From the NCBI GenBank assembly GCA_013298245.1, contig JAAFHD010000124.1, positions 1-9,100 of the forward strand: DNA of 9,100 nt, given 5' to 3'. The notes below the pieces were generated by a model that was not told the origin of the DNA, did not search any database, and was given only the letters and a program-made list of their open reading frames with translations. Positions within the stretch are counted from its first letter, which is position 1. The number at the start of each line of letters is the position of its first letter. The translations under genes and the position numbers were made by a program. This DNA comes from Alphaproteobacteria bacterium (GTDB taxonomy: Bacteria > Pseudomonadota > Alphaproteobacteria > Acetobacterales > Acetobacteraceae). Below, piece by piece: positions 1-5,448 of this stretch.

Positions 1-218
1 CGGTGATCAAGATCACCGCGAACCCGCGCACGCAGCGCACCATGTCCGAGCATATCGACGTGGACGTGACGGGCCTGGTGCAGAAGCGGATGAACATGGA
101 CGACGCGGGCGAGGCACTGCTGGACTGCATGCTGCGCACCGCCGATGGCGAACTGACGGCGGCCGAATTGCTGGGCCACCGCGAATTCAGCCTGACGCGT
201 CTCTACGAAAGCGCGTGA
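1..218 (+). CDS. UxaA-family hydro-lyase, C-terminal fragment (5' end outside window)
   Basis: Only the last 71 complete codons are present; the frame is already open at the left edge, and the GTG at base 3 is an internal Val, not a start. The fragment begins V-I-K-I-T-A-N-P and contains A-E-L-L-G-H-R-E-F near its end. Both are typical of the C-terminal domain of the altronate/galactarate dehydratase (UxaA) family, cytoplasmic enzymes that dehydrate sugar acids or related hydroxy acids. Family members without the usual sugar-acid role are common beside TctC receptors in proteobacteria, so the substrate cannot be read from this fragment. The stop at 216-218 lies inside the 3' end of the convergent IclR gene, and a strong GC hairpin starts 8 bases after it. 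The family call is fairly safe; the exact function is not. Confidence 0.8.
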   Translation, partial: VIKITANPRTQRTMSEHIDVDVTGLVQKRMNMDDAGEALLDCMLRTADGELTAAELLGHREFSLTRLYESA

Positions 219-936
219 TATCCGACGCGGCGCCGATCAGGCGCCGCGCCAACCCTTCACCGTCGCGGCGAATCGCCGCGACGGGGCCGGCGAGACTGAG
301 CGCCACCCCCGCCCGCAACGGCACCGCGACACTGCCGATGCCGCGCTGGAATTCTCCCAGGTGAATGACAAATCCGCGCACCGCGTCTTGTGCCGCGCGT
401 GACGCGATGGCCGGCCATGGCAGGCGGCGCGGTGCGACTTGTGCGTGCCAATCGCGCAGCGCGGCATCCGGCATGGCGGCCAGCAGCACGCGCCCCATCG
501 CGGTGGACGCAGCCGGCAGGCGCATGCCCGCGCGGATGAAGCCCGATGCCGCATGCACGCCCGCCAGGCGCAGCAGATAGGTGACGTCCGCACCCTCCAG
601 CACGCCAAGCTGGGCTGCCAATCCGGTGTCGTCGCGCAGCGCTTCCAGCACCGGCAGTCCTGCGTTGATCAGCGCACGATCGCCGCCATAGCGCGCGCCT
701 AGCGCCGCCGTGCCCGGACCAATGCTGTAGGCACGGGTGACCCGATCCTGCCGCAACAGCCCCAGCTCGGTCAGCGTATAGGCCAGGCGAAACGCGGCCG
801 AACGCGTGGTGCTCATGGCGCGCGCCAGCTCCGACAGACCCAGCGCGCCACCCGCAGTGTCGAAGGATTCCAGCATGGCGATGGCGCGCACCAGGCCCGG
901 TACCAGGTATCGGTCATCATCGAGTGTTTTGCCCAT
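187..936 (-). CDS. IclR-family transcriptional regulator
   Basis: A 249-residue protein, the normal length for IclR regulators. Residues about 10-75 form the winged helix-turn-helix: [10 protein letters not shown], then G-L-S-E-L-A-R-A-M (33-41), a recognition-helix region T-R-S-A-A-F-R-L (44-51), and a wing ending near Y-S-I-G-P. Residues about 85-245 form the effector-binding domain, with [10 protein letters not shown] in the middle and G-I-G-S-V-A-V-P-L near the end. Family members are homodimers that bind a small, often aromatic or short-chain acid and repress or activate a neighbouring catabolic gene. The gene is divergent from the bicupin gene, so that gene is its likeliest target together with its own promoter. 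The ATG at 934-936 is the only good start; no clear Shine-Dalgarno precedes it. Its last 32 bases overlap the UxaA-family gene. Confidence 0.9.
   Translation of the reverse strand: MGKTLDDDRYLVPGLVRAIAMLESFDTAGGALGLSELARAMSTTRSAAFRLAYTLTELGLLRQDRVTRAYSIGPGTAALGARYGGDRALINAGLPVLEALRDDTGLAAQLGVLEGADVTYLLRLAGVHAASGFIRAGMRLPAASTAMGRVLLAAMPDAALRDWHAQVAPRRLPWPAIASRAAQDAVRGFVIHLGEFQRGIGSVAVPLRAGVALSLAGPVAAIRRDGEGLARRLIGAASDITRFRRDASG
226..248 (+). terminator. GC-rich hairpin just after the UxaA-family gene
   Basis: A perfect 9-bp stem (226-234 with 240-248) encloses a 5-base loop, GATCA, and begins 8 bases after the stop at 218. All nine pairs are G-C. No T-run follows, so it is not a textbook intrinsic terminator; it could protect the mRNA 3' end or act together with Rho. 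It lies inside the 3' coding part of the opposite IclR gene, so it may also be a by-product of GC-rich codons. Confidence 0.35.
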
Positions 937-999
937 AAAACGCAGCGTAGCGTCACGGTGCGCGGCCCGCTACGCATTCTCCACCGCAAGGAGGACGCC
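937..999. promoter_or_regulatory. Divergent intergenic region between the IclR and bicupin genes
   Basis: These 63 bases separate the two divergent start codons and should hold both promoters. A perfect 8-bp inverted repeat lies in it: GCGTAGCG (945-952) and CGCTACGC (968-975), separated by 15 bases, so the half-site centres are about 23 bp apart. This is a candidate operator for the adjacent IclR dimer. I cannot identify convincing -35/-10 boxes by eye. Confidence 0.5.
988..994 (+). promoter_or_regulatory. Strong ribosome binding site of the bicupin gene
   Basis: AAGGAGG, a near-perfect anti-16S match, ends 5 bases before the ATG at 1000-1002. It fixes the bicupin start there and rules out the in-frame upstream start at 958. 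Confidence 0.85.
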
Positions 1000-1941
1000 A
1001 TGAACGCCATCACACCGCCCCCCGTCGCCGCGCTGCGCGCCAATATCGTGCGCCACACGGACAAGGTTTTTGACTGGGACGCCTTCCCCTCCAACCGTGG
1101 CTTTCCGGAGCTGGCGCGCGCGCAGATGCGCTATGTCGGCGCCGGTGGTTCACCGAAGGTGGGCGAAGTTGGCACGCTCGCACCACAGCACTTCACCGTC
1201 AGCCTGATCCACAAGCCCGTGGGCCACTACGCCGCCTGCCACGCGCATGAGATCGAGGAGAGTTTCCTCATCATCAACGGCGTGCTGACCGTGGGCTGGG
1301 AACAGGAAGGCGAGGTGGTGGAAGTCCGCCTCGGCCCGAAGGACATGATCCTGAACGCGCGCGACATCGGCCATGGCTTCCGCAATGACGGCGTGGAACC
1401 GGTGCTGATGTCGATCAGCGTCGATGTCGGCAAGCCGCAACCGCCGCGATATCTCTACCACCCGAAGCTCGGCGTGGACCCGGTGCTGGCGCGCGCATTC
1501 GGCGCCGCCCCAGGCCACACCATCGGCATGGACGCGAACGGCGCGCACCCGCTGCAACGCCACATGGCGCGCTGCGTCGTGCGTCACGCCGAAGCTGCGC
1601 GCGTGCATGAAGACGCGGGCTTCGAACGCCGCATCTATGTCGGCCCCGGCGGCGTCGAAAGCGACACCTGCCGCAAGGAAATGTGGACCATCCCGCCCGG
1701 TTGCGCCGTGCGCGCCTTCACCCGCGACGTAGAGGACGCGTTCATGGTGCTGGAAGGCGCGCTGACCGTGGGCTGGGAAGAAGCCGGTGCGCGCGCCGAG
1801 ATGGAATTGGGCCCGCGCGACCTGGTGCTGAACCCCGCCGGCCGCGCGCATTGGTTCCGCAATGCGGGGCATACGCCGGTCACCGCCTGGGTGGTGGTGG
1901 GCGATGCGCTGCCCGAAGCAGTGCGCTACGCGGCGGCCTGA
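1000..1941 (+). CDS. Bicupin protein, possible metal-dependent dioxygenase or isomerase
   Basis: A 313-residue cytoplasmic protein with two cupin domains, about residues 60-145 and 220-305. The first has a complete metal site: motif 1 runs G75, H81, H83, E87, G94 with canonical spacing, and motif 2 has G112, H125 and N129. The second aligns at an offset of 159 residues, but its motif-1 ligands are F240, R242 and D246 in place of His, His and Glu; only H284 and N288 remain. Metal chemistry is therefore probably confined to the N-terminal domain, as in gentisate 1,2-dioxygenase-type bicupins. Gentisate-like ring cleavage is possible but unproven, since the family also contains isomerases and non-enzymes. 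The gene stands alone on this strand, divergent from an IclR regulator that probably controls it. Its 3' end overlaps the convergent operon by 16 bases. Confidence 0.85.
   Translation: MNAITPPPVAALRANIVRHTDKVFDWDAFPSNRGFPELARAQMRYVGAGGSPKVGEVGTLAPQHFTVSLIHKPVGHYAACHAHEIEESFLIINGVLTVGWEQEGEVVEVRLGPKDMILNARDIGHGFRNDGVEPVLMSISVDVGKPQPPRYLYHPKLGVDPVLARAFGAAPGHTIGMDANGAHPLQRHMARCVVRHAEAARVHEDAGFERRIYVGPGGVESDTCRKEMWTIPPGCAVRAFTRDVEDAFMVLEGALTVGWEEAGARAEMELGPRDLVLNPAGRAHWFRNAGHTPVTAWVVVGDALPEAVRYAAA
1284..1779 (+). repeat. Internal domain duplication trace in the bicupin gene
   Basis: An identical 19-base stretch occurs at 1284-1302 and 1761-1779, exactly 477 bases (159 codons) apart. It encodes L-T-V-G-W-E in each cupin domain and is followed in both by L-G-P-[KR]-D-[ML]-[IV]-L-N. 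The two domains clearly arose by duplication. Confidence 0.7.
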
Positions 1942-2276
1942 CCGACCGCGTATTGGTGGAACGCCGCGCCATGATGCAGCGTGACGGAAGTGCCACCGCC
2001 GGCACGCCCCGTCACGCTTTCGCCTGATGGTTCGATGCGGGCGGCGAAGGCCACATCATCGATCGCGGTGATGCGCAGATCGATGCCGCCCACCGCGACC
2101 AGGTCATCGCCCAGCACCATCGCGCGCTGGCCGGTTTCCGCATCGGTGAAGCCTGCGGAATCGGCACGGAATTCGTGCGTCTCTCCAGACCACAGATTGT
2201 GCAGCACGGCCGGCACTTGGCCGCTGGCGCGCCGGTGTGCCGCGGCCGCCAGCATGCGGCACAACAACGGCGTCAT
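1926..2276 (-). CDS. Hypothetical protein, 116 aa, last gene of the operon
   Basis: I do not recognise this protein. The start is the ATG at 2276-2274, which overlaps the TGA of the VOC gene as ATGA; the frame stays open further upstream, but that part lies inside the VOC gene. No signal peptide or transmembrane segment is evident. Residues 1-20 look helical. From about residue 25 the sequence alternates hydrophobic and polar residues with many Gly and Asp turns (L-W-S-G-E-T-H-E-F, V-L-G-D-D-L-V-A-V-G-G-I-D), suggesting a small beta-rich fold. The C-terminus (V-T-L-H-H-G followed by F-H-Q-Y) faintly resembles the beta region before the biotinyl domain in acyl-CoA carboxylase alpha subunits, but there is no biotin-accepting M-K-M motif. 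The coupled position implies a role in the pathway; the function is unknown. The stop overlaps the bicupin 3' end by 16 bases. Confidence 0.7.
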   Translation of the reverse strand: MTPLLCRMLAAAAHRRASGQVPAVLHNLWSGETHEFRADSAGFTDAETGQRAMVLGDDLVAVGGIDLRITAIDDVAFAARIEPSGESVTGRAGGGTSVTLHHGAAFHQYAVGQAAA

Positions 2277-3181
2277 GCGTGGCCGCGCCCTGAATTGTCC
2301 TGCGCCACCACCTGCCGGCGCGAGGTGCCATCGATGCCGCCGGCGACCGCCCATTCGGCAAAGAGTTCCGGCTTGCGCGCGAATTGCTGCGGCACCCAAT
2401 CCTCGGTGCAGACATCATCATCCGCGTAGTATTCCAGCGGCGGGCCGAGCGGGTTGTGGAAGTACCAGAAATACGCGGATGAGATCGGGTGGCGGCCTGG
2501 CCCGATTTCGGTCTTCCAACCCTTCTGCGCCATGGCAATGCCGCCGCCGATCACCTCGTGCAGGTCGGTCAGCGTGAAGGCGACATGGTTGATGCCGGGC
2601 TTTCCGGGGCGGTTCAGCAGGAAGACATTGTGGTGCTCGCCGCGCGGCGCGCAGCGCAGGAATGCGCCGTGGCCCGGATATTCGTCCGACAGGATGAAGC
2701 CCAGCGTGTCTTCGTAGAAGGTGCGCATCGCGGCGAAATCGGCGGCAAACAGCACGAGATGCCCGAGCTTGATCGGGCGTGCCTCGGTGTAGACAGGCGA
2801 GCGCTGGTTGATGCGATTCTCAGCACCCGGCGCATTGGGCAGCGTGGGCTTCGCCACCACCTTGCGACGGCGTGTGACGGCGAAGGACATGGGCAGCCCG
2901 TTGGGGTCCCGGATGCGCCCAGCAGCATCCAGCGGCAGCCGCGCGCGGAGCGCATCCAGTGCTGCCTGGTCGGGCACACCCCACACCACTTCGCGCACCG
3001 TATCGACGCCCGCGGGCAGGCCTGGTGTTGCCGCATCACGCAGCACGACGCGCCCGCCATCGAGGGTTTCGAACACCCCTGCCTCGGGCGTCTCCGTCAG
3101 GCCCCAATCGCGGCAGAAACGCTGCGCTTCCGCCATATCGGGCACGCCGAAGATGACGCTTTCCAGCCCAGTGAATGACAT
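2273..3181 (-). CDS. VOC-superfamily protein, two-domain extradiol-dioxygenase type
   Basis: A 302-residue protein of two vicinal-oxygen-chelate modules, as in type I extradiol dioxygenases. The N-terminal module (about 4-103) has lost its metal ligands. The C-terminal module (about 138-256) keeps the Fe(II)/Mn(II) triad H141 (L-G-H-L-V-L), H199 (N-H-V-A-F) and E250 (L-E-Y-Y-A). It also has H183-H184 and H231 (G-P-G-R-H-P), which correspond to second-sphere catalytic residues of BphC. It could cleave a catecholic ring next to the hydroxyls; other VOC activities are possible. I chose the ATG at 3181-3179 because AAGGA lies 7 bases upstream (3193-3189). An ATG 15 bases earlier (3196) overlaps the preceding TGA as ATGA and would add five residues. 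The stop overlaps the next start as ATGA. It follows the receptor gene and lies in the same operon as the Rieske oxygenase. Confidence 0.85.
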   Translation of the reverse strand: MSFTGLESVIFGVPDMAEAQRFCRDWGLTETPEAGVFETLDGGRVVLRDAATPGLPAGVDTVREVVWGVPDQAALDALRARLPLDAAGRIRDPNGLPMSFAVTRRRKVVAKPTLPNAPGAENRINQRSPVYTEARPIKLGHLVLFAADFAAMRTFYEDTLGFILSDEYPGHGAFLRCAPRGEHHNVFLLNRPGKPGINHVAFTLTDLHEVIGGGIAMAQKGWKTEIGPGRHPISSAYFWYFHNPLGPPLEYYADDDVCTEDWVPQQFARKPELFAEWAVAGGIDGTSRRQVVAQDNSGRGHA

Positions 3182-3188
3182 GTCGTTT

Positions 3189-3193
3189 TCCTT
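3189..3193 (-). promoter_or_regulatory. Ribosome binding site choosing the VOC start
   Basis: On the minus strand AAGGA (3193-3189) precedes the ATG at 3181-3179 by 7 bases. It begins at the last base of the receptor gene's TGA (3195-3193). The alternative start at 3196 has no comparable site, so 3181 is preferred. Confidence 0.6.
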
Positions 3194-4146
3194 CATTCGG
3201 CGGTGATGCCGCGCTCGCGGATCACCTGTGCCCAGAGCGTGGTTTCGCGCCGCAGCCGCGCGGTGAAGACCGCGGGCGGTTCGCACAGAATGTCGAGACC
3301 CTGCGCGGCGAGCGCCGGCGCATTCTCGGACGCGCGCAATACGCGTTCGGATGCGGCGGTGATGGCTTCCACCACTGGCGCGGGCGTCGCGCGCGGCACC
3401 ACCAGCCCGTACCAGCTGGTCACGTCGAAGCCGGCGAAACCCGCCTCCTGCATGGTCGGCACATCTGGCAGGAAGGGGCTGCGCGCGGGCGTGGTGATGG
3501 CCAGCGCACGCGCCCGCCCATCCCGCACCACCGGCAGCGCGACCGGCAGGTTGGAGGACAGCAACTCGATGCGCCCCGCCAGCAGATCCGACAACGCAGG
3601 CGTGGTGCCACGATAGGGAACGTGCTGGATATCGATGCCGGCCTGCGCGCGGAACAGCTCCATCAGCAGGTGCAGCTGCCCGCCAACGCCGGAGGAACCA
3701 TAGCTGATGCGCCCCGGCGCTGCGCGTGCCGCCGCGACCAATCCCGCGATATCACGCGCCGCCAAGGCTGGCCCGGCCAGCACCACATTGGGCGTGGTGG
3801 CGAGCACGGAGACGGGAGCGAAGTCACGCTCGATATCCAGGTTCAGGTTGCGAAGAAGCGTCGGGTTGATGGTCAGGTTGCCGGCCGGAATCAGCAGCAT
3901 GGTCGCGCCATCCGCGGGCGCGCGGCGCACCAGGTCGATCGCGATATTGCCTGCGCCACCGGTGCGGTTTTCTACCACCGCGCTGCCCGCGCCCAGACCC
4001 TGGAAGCCCTGCGCCAGCATGCGCGCCAGCAGGTCCACCGGCCCGCCGGCAGCGGACGGCACGATGATGGTGATCGGCCTGCGCGTCAGTTCCGCGCGCG
4101 CCAGCGCGGGTGCCGCGCAGGCGGCCAGAAGCGCGCGCCGCTTCAT
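3193..4146 (-). CDS. Bug/TctC-type periplasmic solute-binding protein
   Basis: A 317-residue protein, the usual length for tripartite tricarboxylate transporter receptors. It starts with a Sec signal peptide (M-K-R-R followed by an Ala/Leu-rich core, cleavage near A-R-A at 16-18). The mature part opens R-P-I-T-I-I-V-P with a Gly-rich turn before D-L-L-A-R. Typical family blocks follow: V-V-E-N-R-T-G-G-A-G-N (about 57-67), N-L-D-I-E-R-D-F-A-P-V, Y-G-S-S-G-V-G, V-P-Y-R-G and P-D-V-P-T. The protein binds a carboxylate in the periplasm and hands it to a membrane transporter. No TctA or TctB gene lies in the window, so it is probably an orphan receptor sharing a transporter encoded elsewhere. Its place directly after the Rieske gene, with an ATGA overlap at 4143-4146, suggests that it captures the oxygenase substrate or a relative of it. 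Confidence 0.93.
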   Translation of the reverse strand: MKRRALLAACAAPALARAELTRRPITIIVPSAAGGPVDLLARMLAQGFQGLGAGSAVVENRTGGAGNIAIDLVRRAPADGATMLLIPAGNLTINPTLLRNLNLDIERDFAPVSVLATTPNVVLAGPALAARDIAGLVAAARAAPGRISYGSSGVGGQLHLLMELFRAQAGIDIQHVPYRGTTPALSDLLAGRIELLSSNLPVALPVVRDGRARALAITTPARSPFLPDVPTMQEAGFAGFDVTSWYGLVVPRATPAPVVEAITAASERVLRASENAPALAAQGLDILCEPPAVFTARLRRETTLWAQVIRERGITAE

Positions 4147-5204
4147 CCGCGTCCGGCCTCGCGCAGCGCCGCCAGGTGCCCGCGTGCCTCGCGCGCCAGA
4201 TAGCGGCGTAGGCGGATCAGGCCCGCATCATGCTGGTAGAGTGTTTCGTGTTTCTCGAGGCCCAGGCCGCAGCCATCCATCATCTCGCGGTCCTGTTCCA
4301 GCACCTGCCAATGCCGTGGTTCCAGCCGCGTGCGGTACAGAAATCGCCACACATCGCGCTGCCATCCCGTCACACGCCGGAAGCGCCAGAAGAAGCAGGC
4401 GCTGTTCGTCTCATCGACCGGCGTGATGACCGAGACGATGCCGAAATTCCCGCCAGGCCCGCCGGTCTTCGGATAGGGAATTTCCAGCCGCACGAACAAC
4501 GCGCTGTCATCCAGGAATTCGCTCCAGTCGAAATTCACATCGCGCTGGGAGCACTTCTCGAAGAAGAAGCCTTTGTCCGTGTCGCGCGTCTGGAACACCG
4601 CCGTGGTGTCGCCCTGGAACATCGTATGAGAATTGGCGTGCAGGAAGGTCCCGTGCATCGGGTCCATCAGGTTGTCGTAGACGTAGCGCCAATTGGCGCG
4701 CCAATCGGCGTGGCAGCAGAAATTCGCGTAGTCGGGCGCGGCCAGTTCCGTAGGCAGGTTCAGCACCGGCGCGTCGGTATTCAACGCATCACCGAACCAC
4801 ACCCAGATCGCGCCCGCGGCTTCCTGGCTGGGCCAGGTCTTCACCGCGCGCTTGCCCTCCAGCGGGCACCCTGGCTGGCCTGGCACGGACAGCACCGTGC
4901 CATCGGGCGCCACTTCCACGCCGTGGTAGTTGCAGCGCAGCCGGTCGCCCTCGTTGATGCCCTTCGACAGCGGCACCGCGCGATGCGGGCAGCGATCAGT
5001 CTGCACGTTTACGCGGCCCTGGCTGTCGCGCCACAGCACCAGTTTCTCGGTCAGCCGCGTGATGCCGACGGGCTTGCCGCCGCGTTCAACATAGCGGCCC
5101 GGCAGCACCGGATACCAACGGTTGCGCAGGCCCGTCAGCAGATGCGCATGCACCTCCTGGTCGGTCGGTTGCGTGGTCGGGCGCGTGAGCGTGGAGGCGG
5201 ACAT
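4143..5204 (-). CDS. Rieske non-heme iron oxygenase, alpha subunit (phthalate dioxygenase/VanA type)
   Basis: A 353-residue oxygenase component. The N-terminal Rieske domain has C72-P-H74 and C91-N-Y-H94, the four [2Fe-2S] ligands. The catalytic domain has N178, D181 (bridging Asp), H184 and H189 in the usual N-x2-D-x2-H-x4-H pattern; D305, in L-E-Q-D-R-E, is the best candidate for the third iron ligand. No beta subunit gene is near, and a PDR-type reductase is encoded two genes upstream. This fits a two-component system that hydroxylates or O/N-demethylates an aromatic or related acid, using electrons from NAD(P)H through the reductase. The start at 5204 has GGGAGAG five bases upstream and lies two bases after the stop of the small HTH gene; the longer open frame to 5492 would overlap that gene fully and is rejected. 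The substrate cannot be told from sequence. Confidence 0.93.
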   Translation of the reverse strand: MSASTLTRPTTQPTDQEVHAHLLTGLRNRWYPVLPGRYVERGGKPVGITRLTEKLVLWRDSQGRVNVQTDRCPHRAVPLSKGINEGDRLRCNYHGVEVAPDGTVLSVPGQPGCPLEGKRAVKTWPSQEAAGAIWVWFGDALNTDAPVLNLPTELAAPDYANFCCHADWRANWRYVYDNLMDPMHGTFLHANSHTMFQGDTTAVFQTRDTDKGFFFEKCSQRDVNFDWSEFLDDSALFVRLEIPYPKTGGPGGNFGIVSVITPVDETNSACFFWRFRRVTGWQRDVWRFLYRTRLEPRHWQVLEQDREMMDGCGLGLEKHETLYQHDAGLIRLRRYLAREARGHLAALREAGRG

Positions 5205-5206
5205 GG

Positions 5207-5434
5207 TCACTCTCCCAGTTCGCGCATCAGCGCGGTGAAGTTCGCTTCGGTCCAGGCGCCGCCGTCGCGTGGTCGCACGCGCGATGCGTTCAGCGCGACT
5301 ACCAGCGCGGGCAATTCGTAGTGCCCCGCGCCGAAGGCGACTTCCATCGCGGCGGAGAGTTGCATCTCCCATTCCGTCGGTTCGCGCAGGCGGGATTGAT
5401 GCGGGTCGAGAGCCGGAAATGCGTAGCTGGGCAT
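5207..5434 (-). CDS. Small recombinase-like helix-turn-helix protein
   Basis: A 75-residue soluble protein with a strong start: AAGGAGG five bases before the ATG at 5434. Residues about 37-74 (G-H-Y-E-L-P-A-L-V-V-A-L-N, then R-V-R-P-R-D-G-G-A-W-T, then N-F-T-A-L-M-R-E-L) follow the pattern of the helix-turn-helix segment of serine recombinases: L-N, a basic stretch, G-G-x-W, then a helix. No catalytic recombinase domain is present. I recall small proteins of this kind, named recombinase-like HTH domain proteins, beside Rieske oxygenase genes, but their role is not known to me. It sits 14 bases after the reductase gene and 2 bases before the oxygenase gene, so it is likely made in step with both. 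It may be a DNA-binding regulator or a protein-binding accessory factor of the oxygenase. Confidence 0.75.
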   Translation of the reverse strand: MPSYAFPALDPHQSRLREPTEWEMQLSAAMEVAFGAGHYELPALVVALNASRVRPRDGGAWTEANFTALMRELGE

Positions 5435-5439
5435 GGCGT

Positions 5440-5446
5440 CCTCCTT
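5440..5446 (-). promoter_or_regulatory. Strong ribosome binding site of the small HTH gene
   Basis: AAGGAGG on the minus strand (5446-5440) ends five bases before the ATG at 5434-5432. The 15 bases from this site through the ATG are identical to those of the bicupin gene (988-1002). It is one of the two strongest sites in the window and supports real expression of this short gene. Confidence 0.85.
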
Positions 5447-5448
5447 CC

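Noticed and set aside
926..941. Short inverted repeat GTTTT/AAAAC around the first IclR start codon
   Set aside because: Only five A-T-rich pairs with a 6-base loop; too weak to call an operator or hairpin.
1150..1872. A 240-codon minus-strand open frame opposite the bicupin gene
   Set aside because: His- and Ala-rich sequence with no family signature; the plus-strand gene has exact cupin motifs and a strong ribosome site.
1926..2276. Possible relation of the 116-aa protein to acyl-CoA carboxylase alpha subunits
   Set aside because: The resemblance is limited to a loose beta-strand pattern at the C-terminus; there is no biotin-accepting lysine motif and no carboxylase gene nearby.
3175..4203. 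A 342-codon plus-strand open frame opposite the TctC gene
   Set aside because: Rich in Arg, Gly and Gln with no recognisable domain; a GC-bias shadow of a well-supported TctC gene.
4230..5321. A 363-codon open frame on the plus strand opposite the Rieske gene
   Set aside because: It mirrors the codon pattern of the GC-rich Rieske gene, resembles no family, and the minus-strand protein has intact iron-sulfur and iron ligands.
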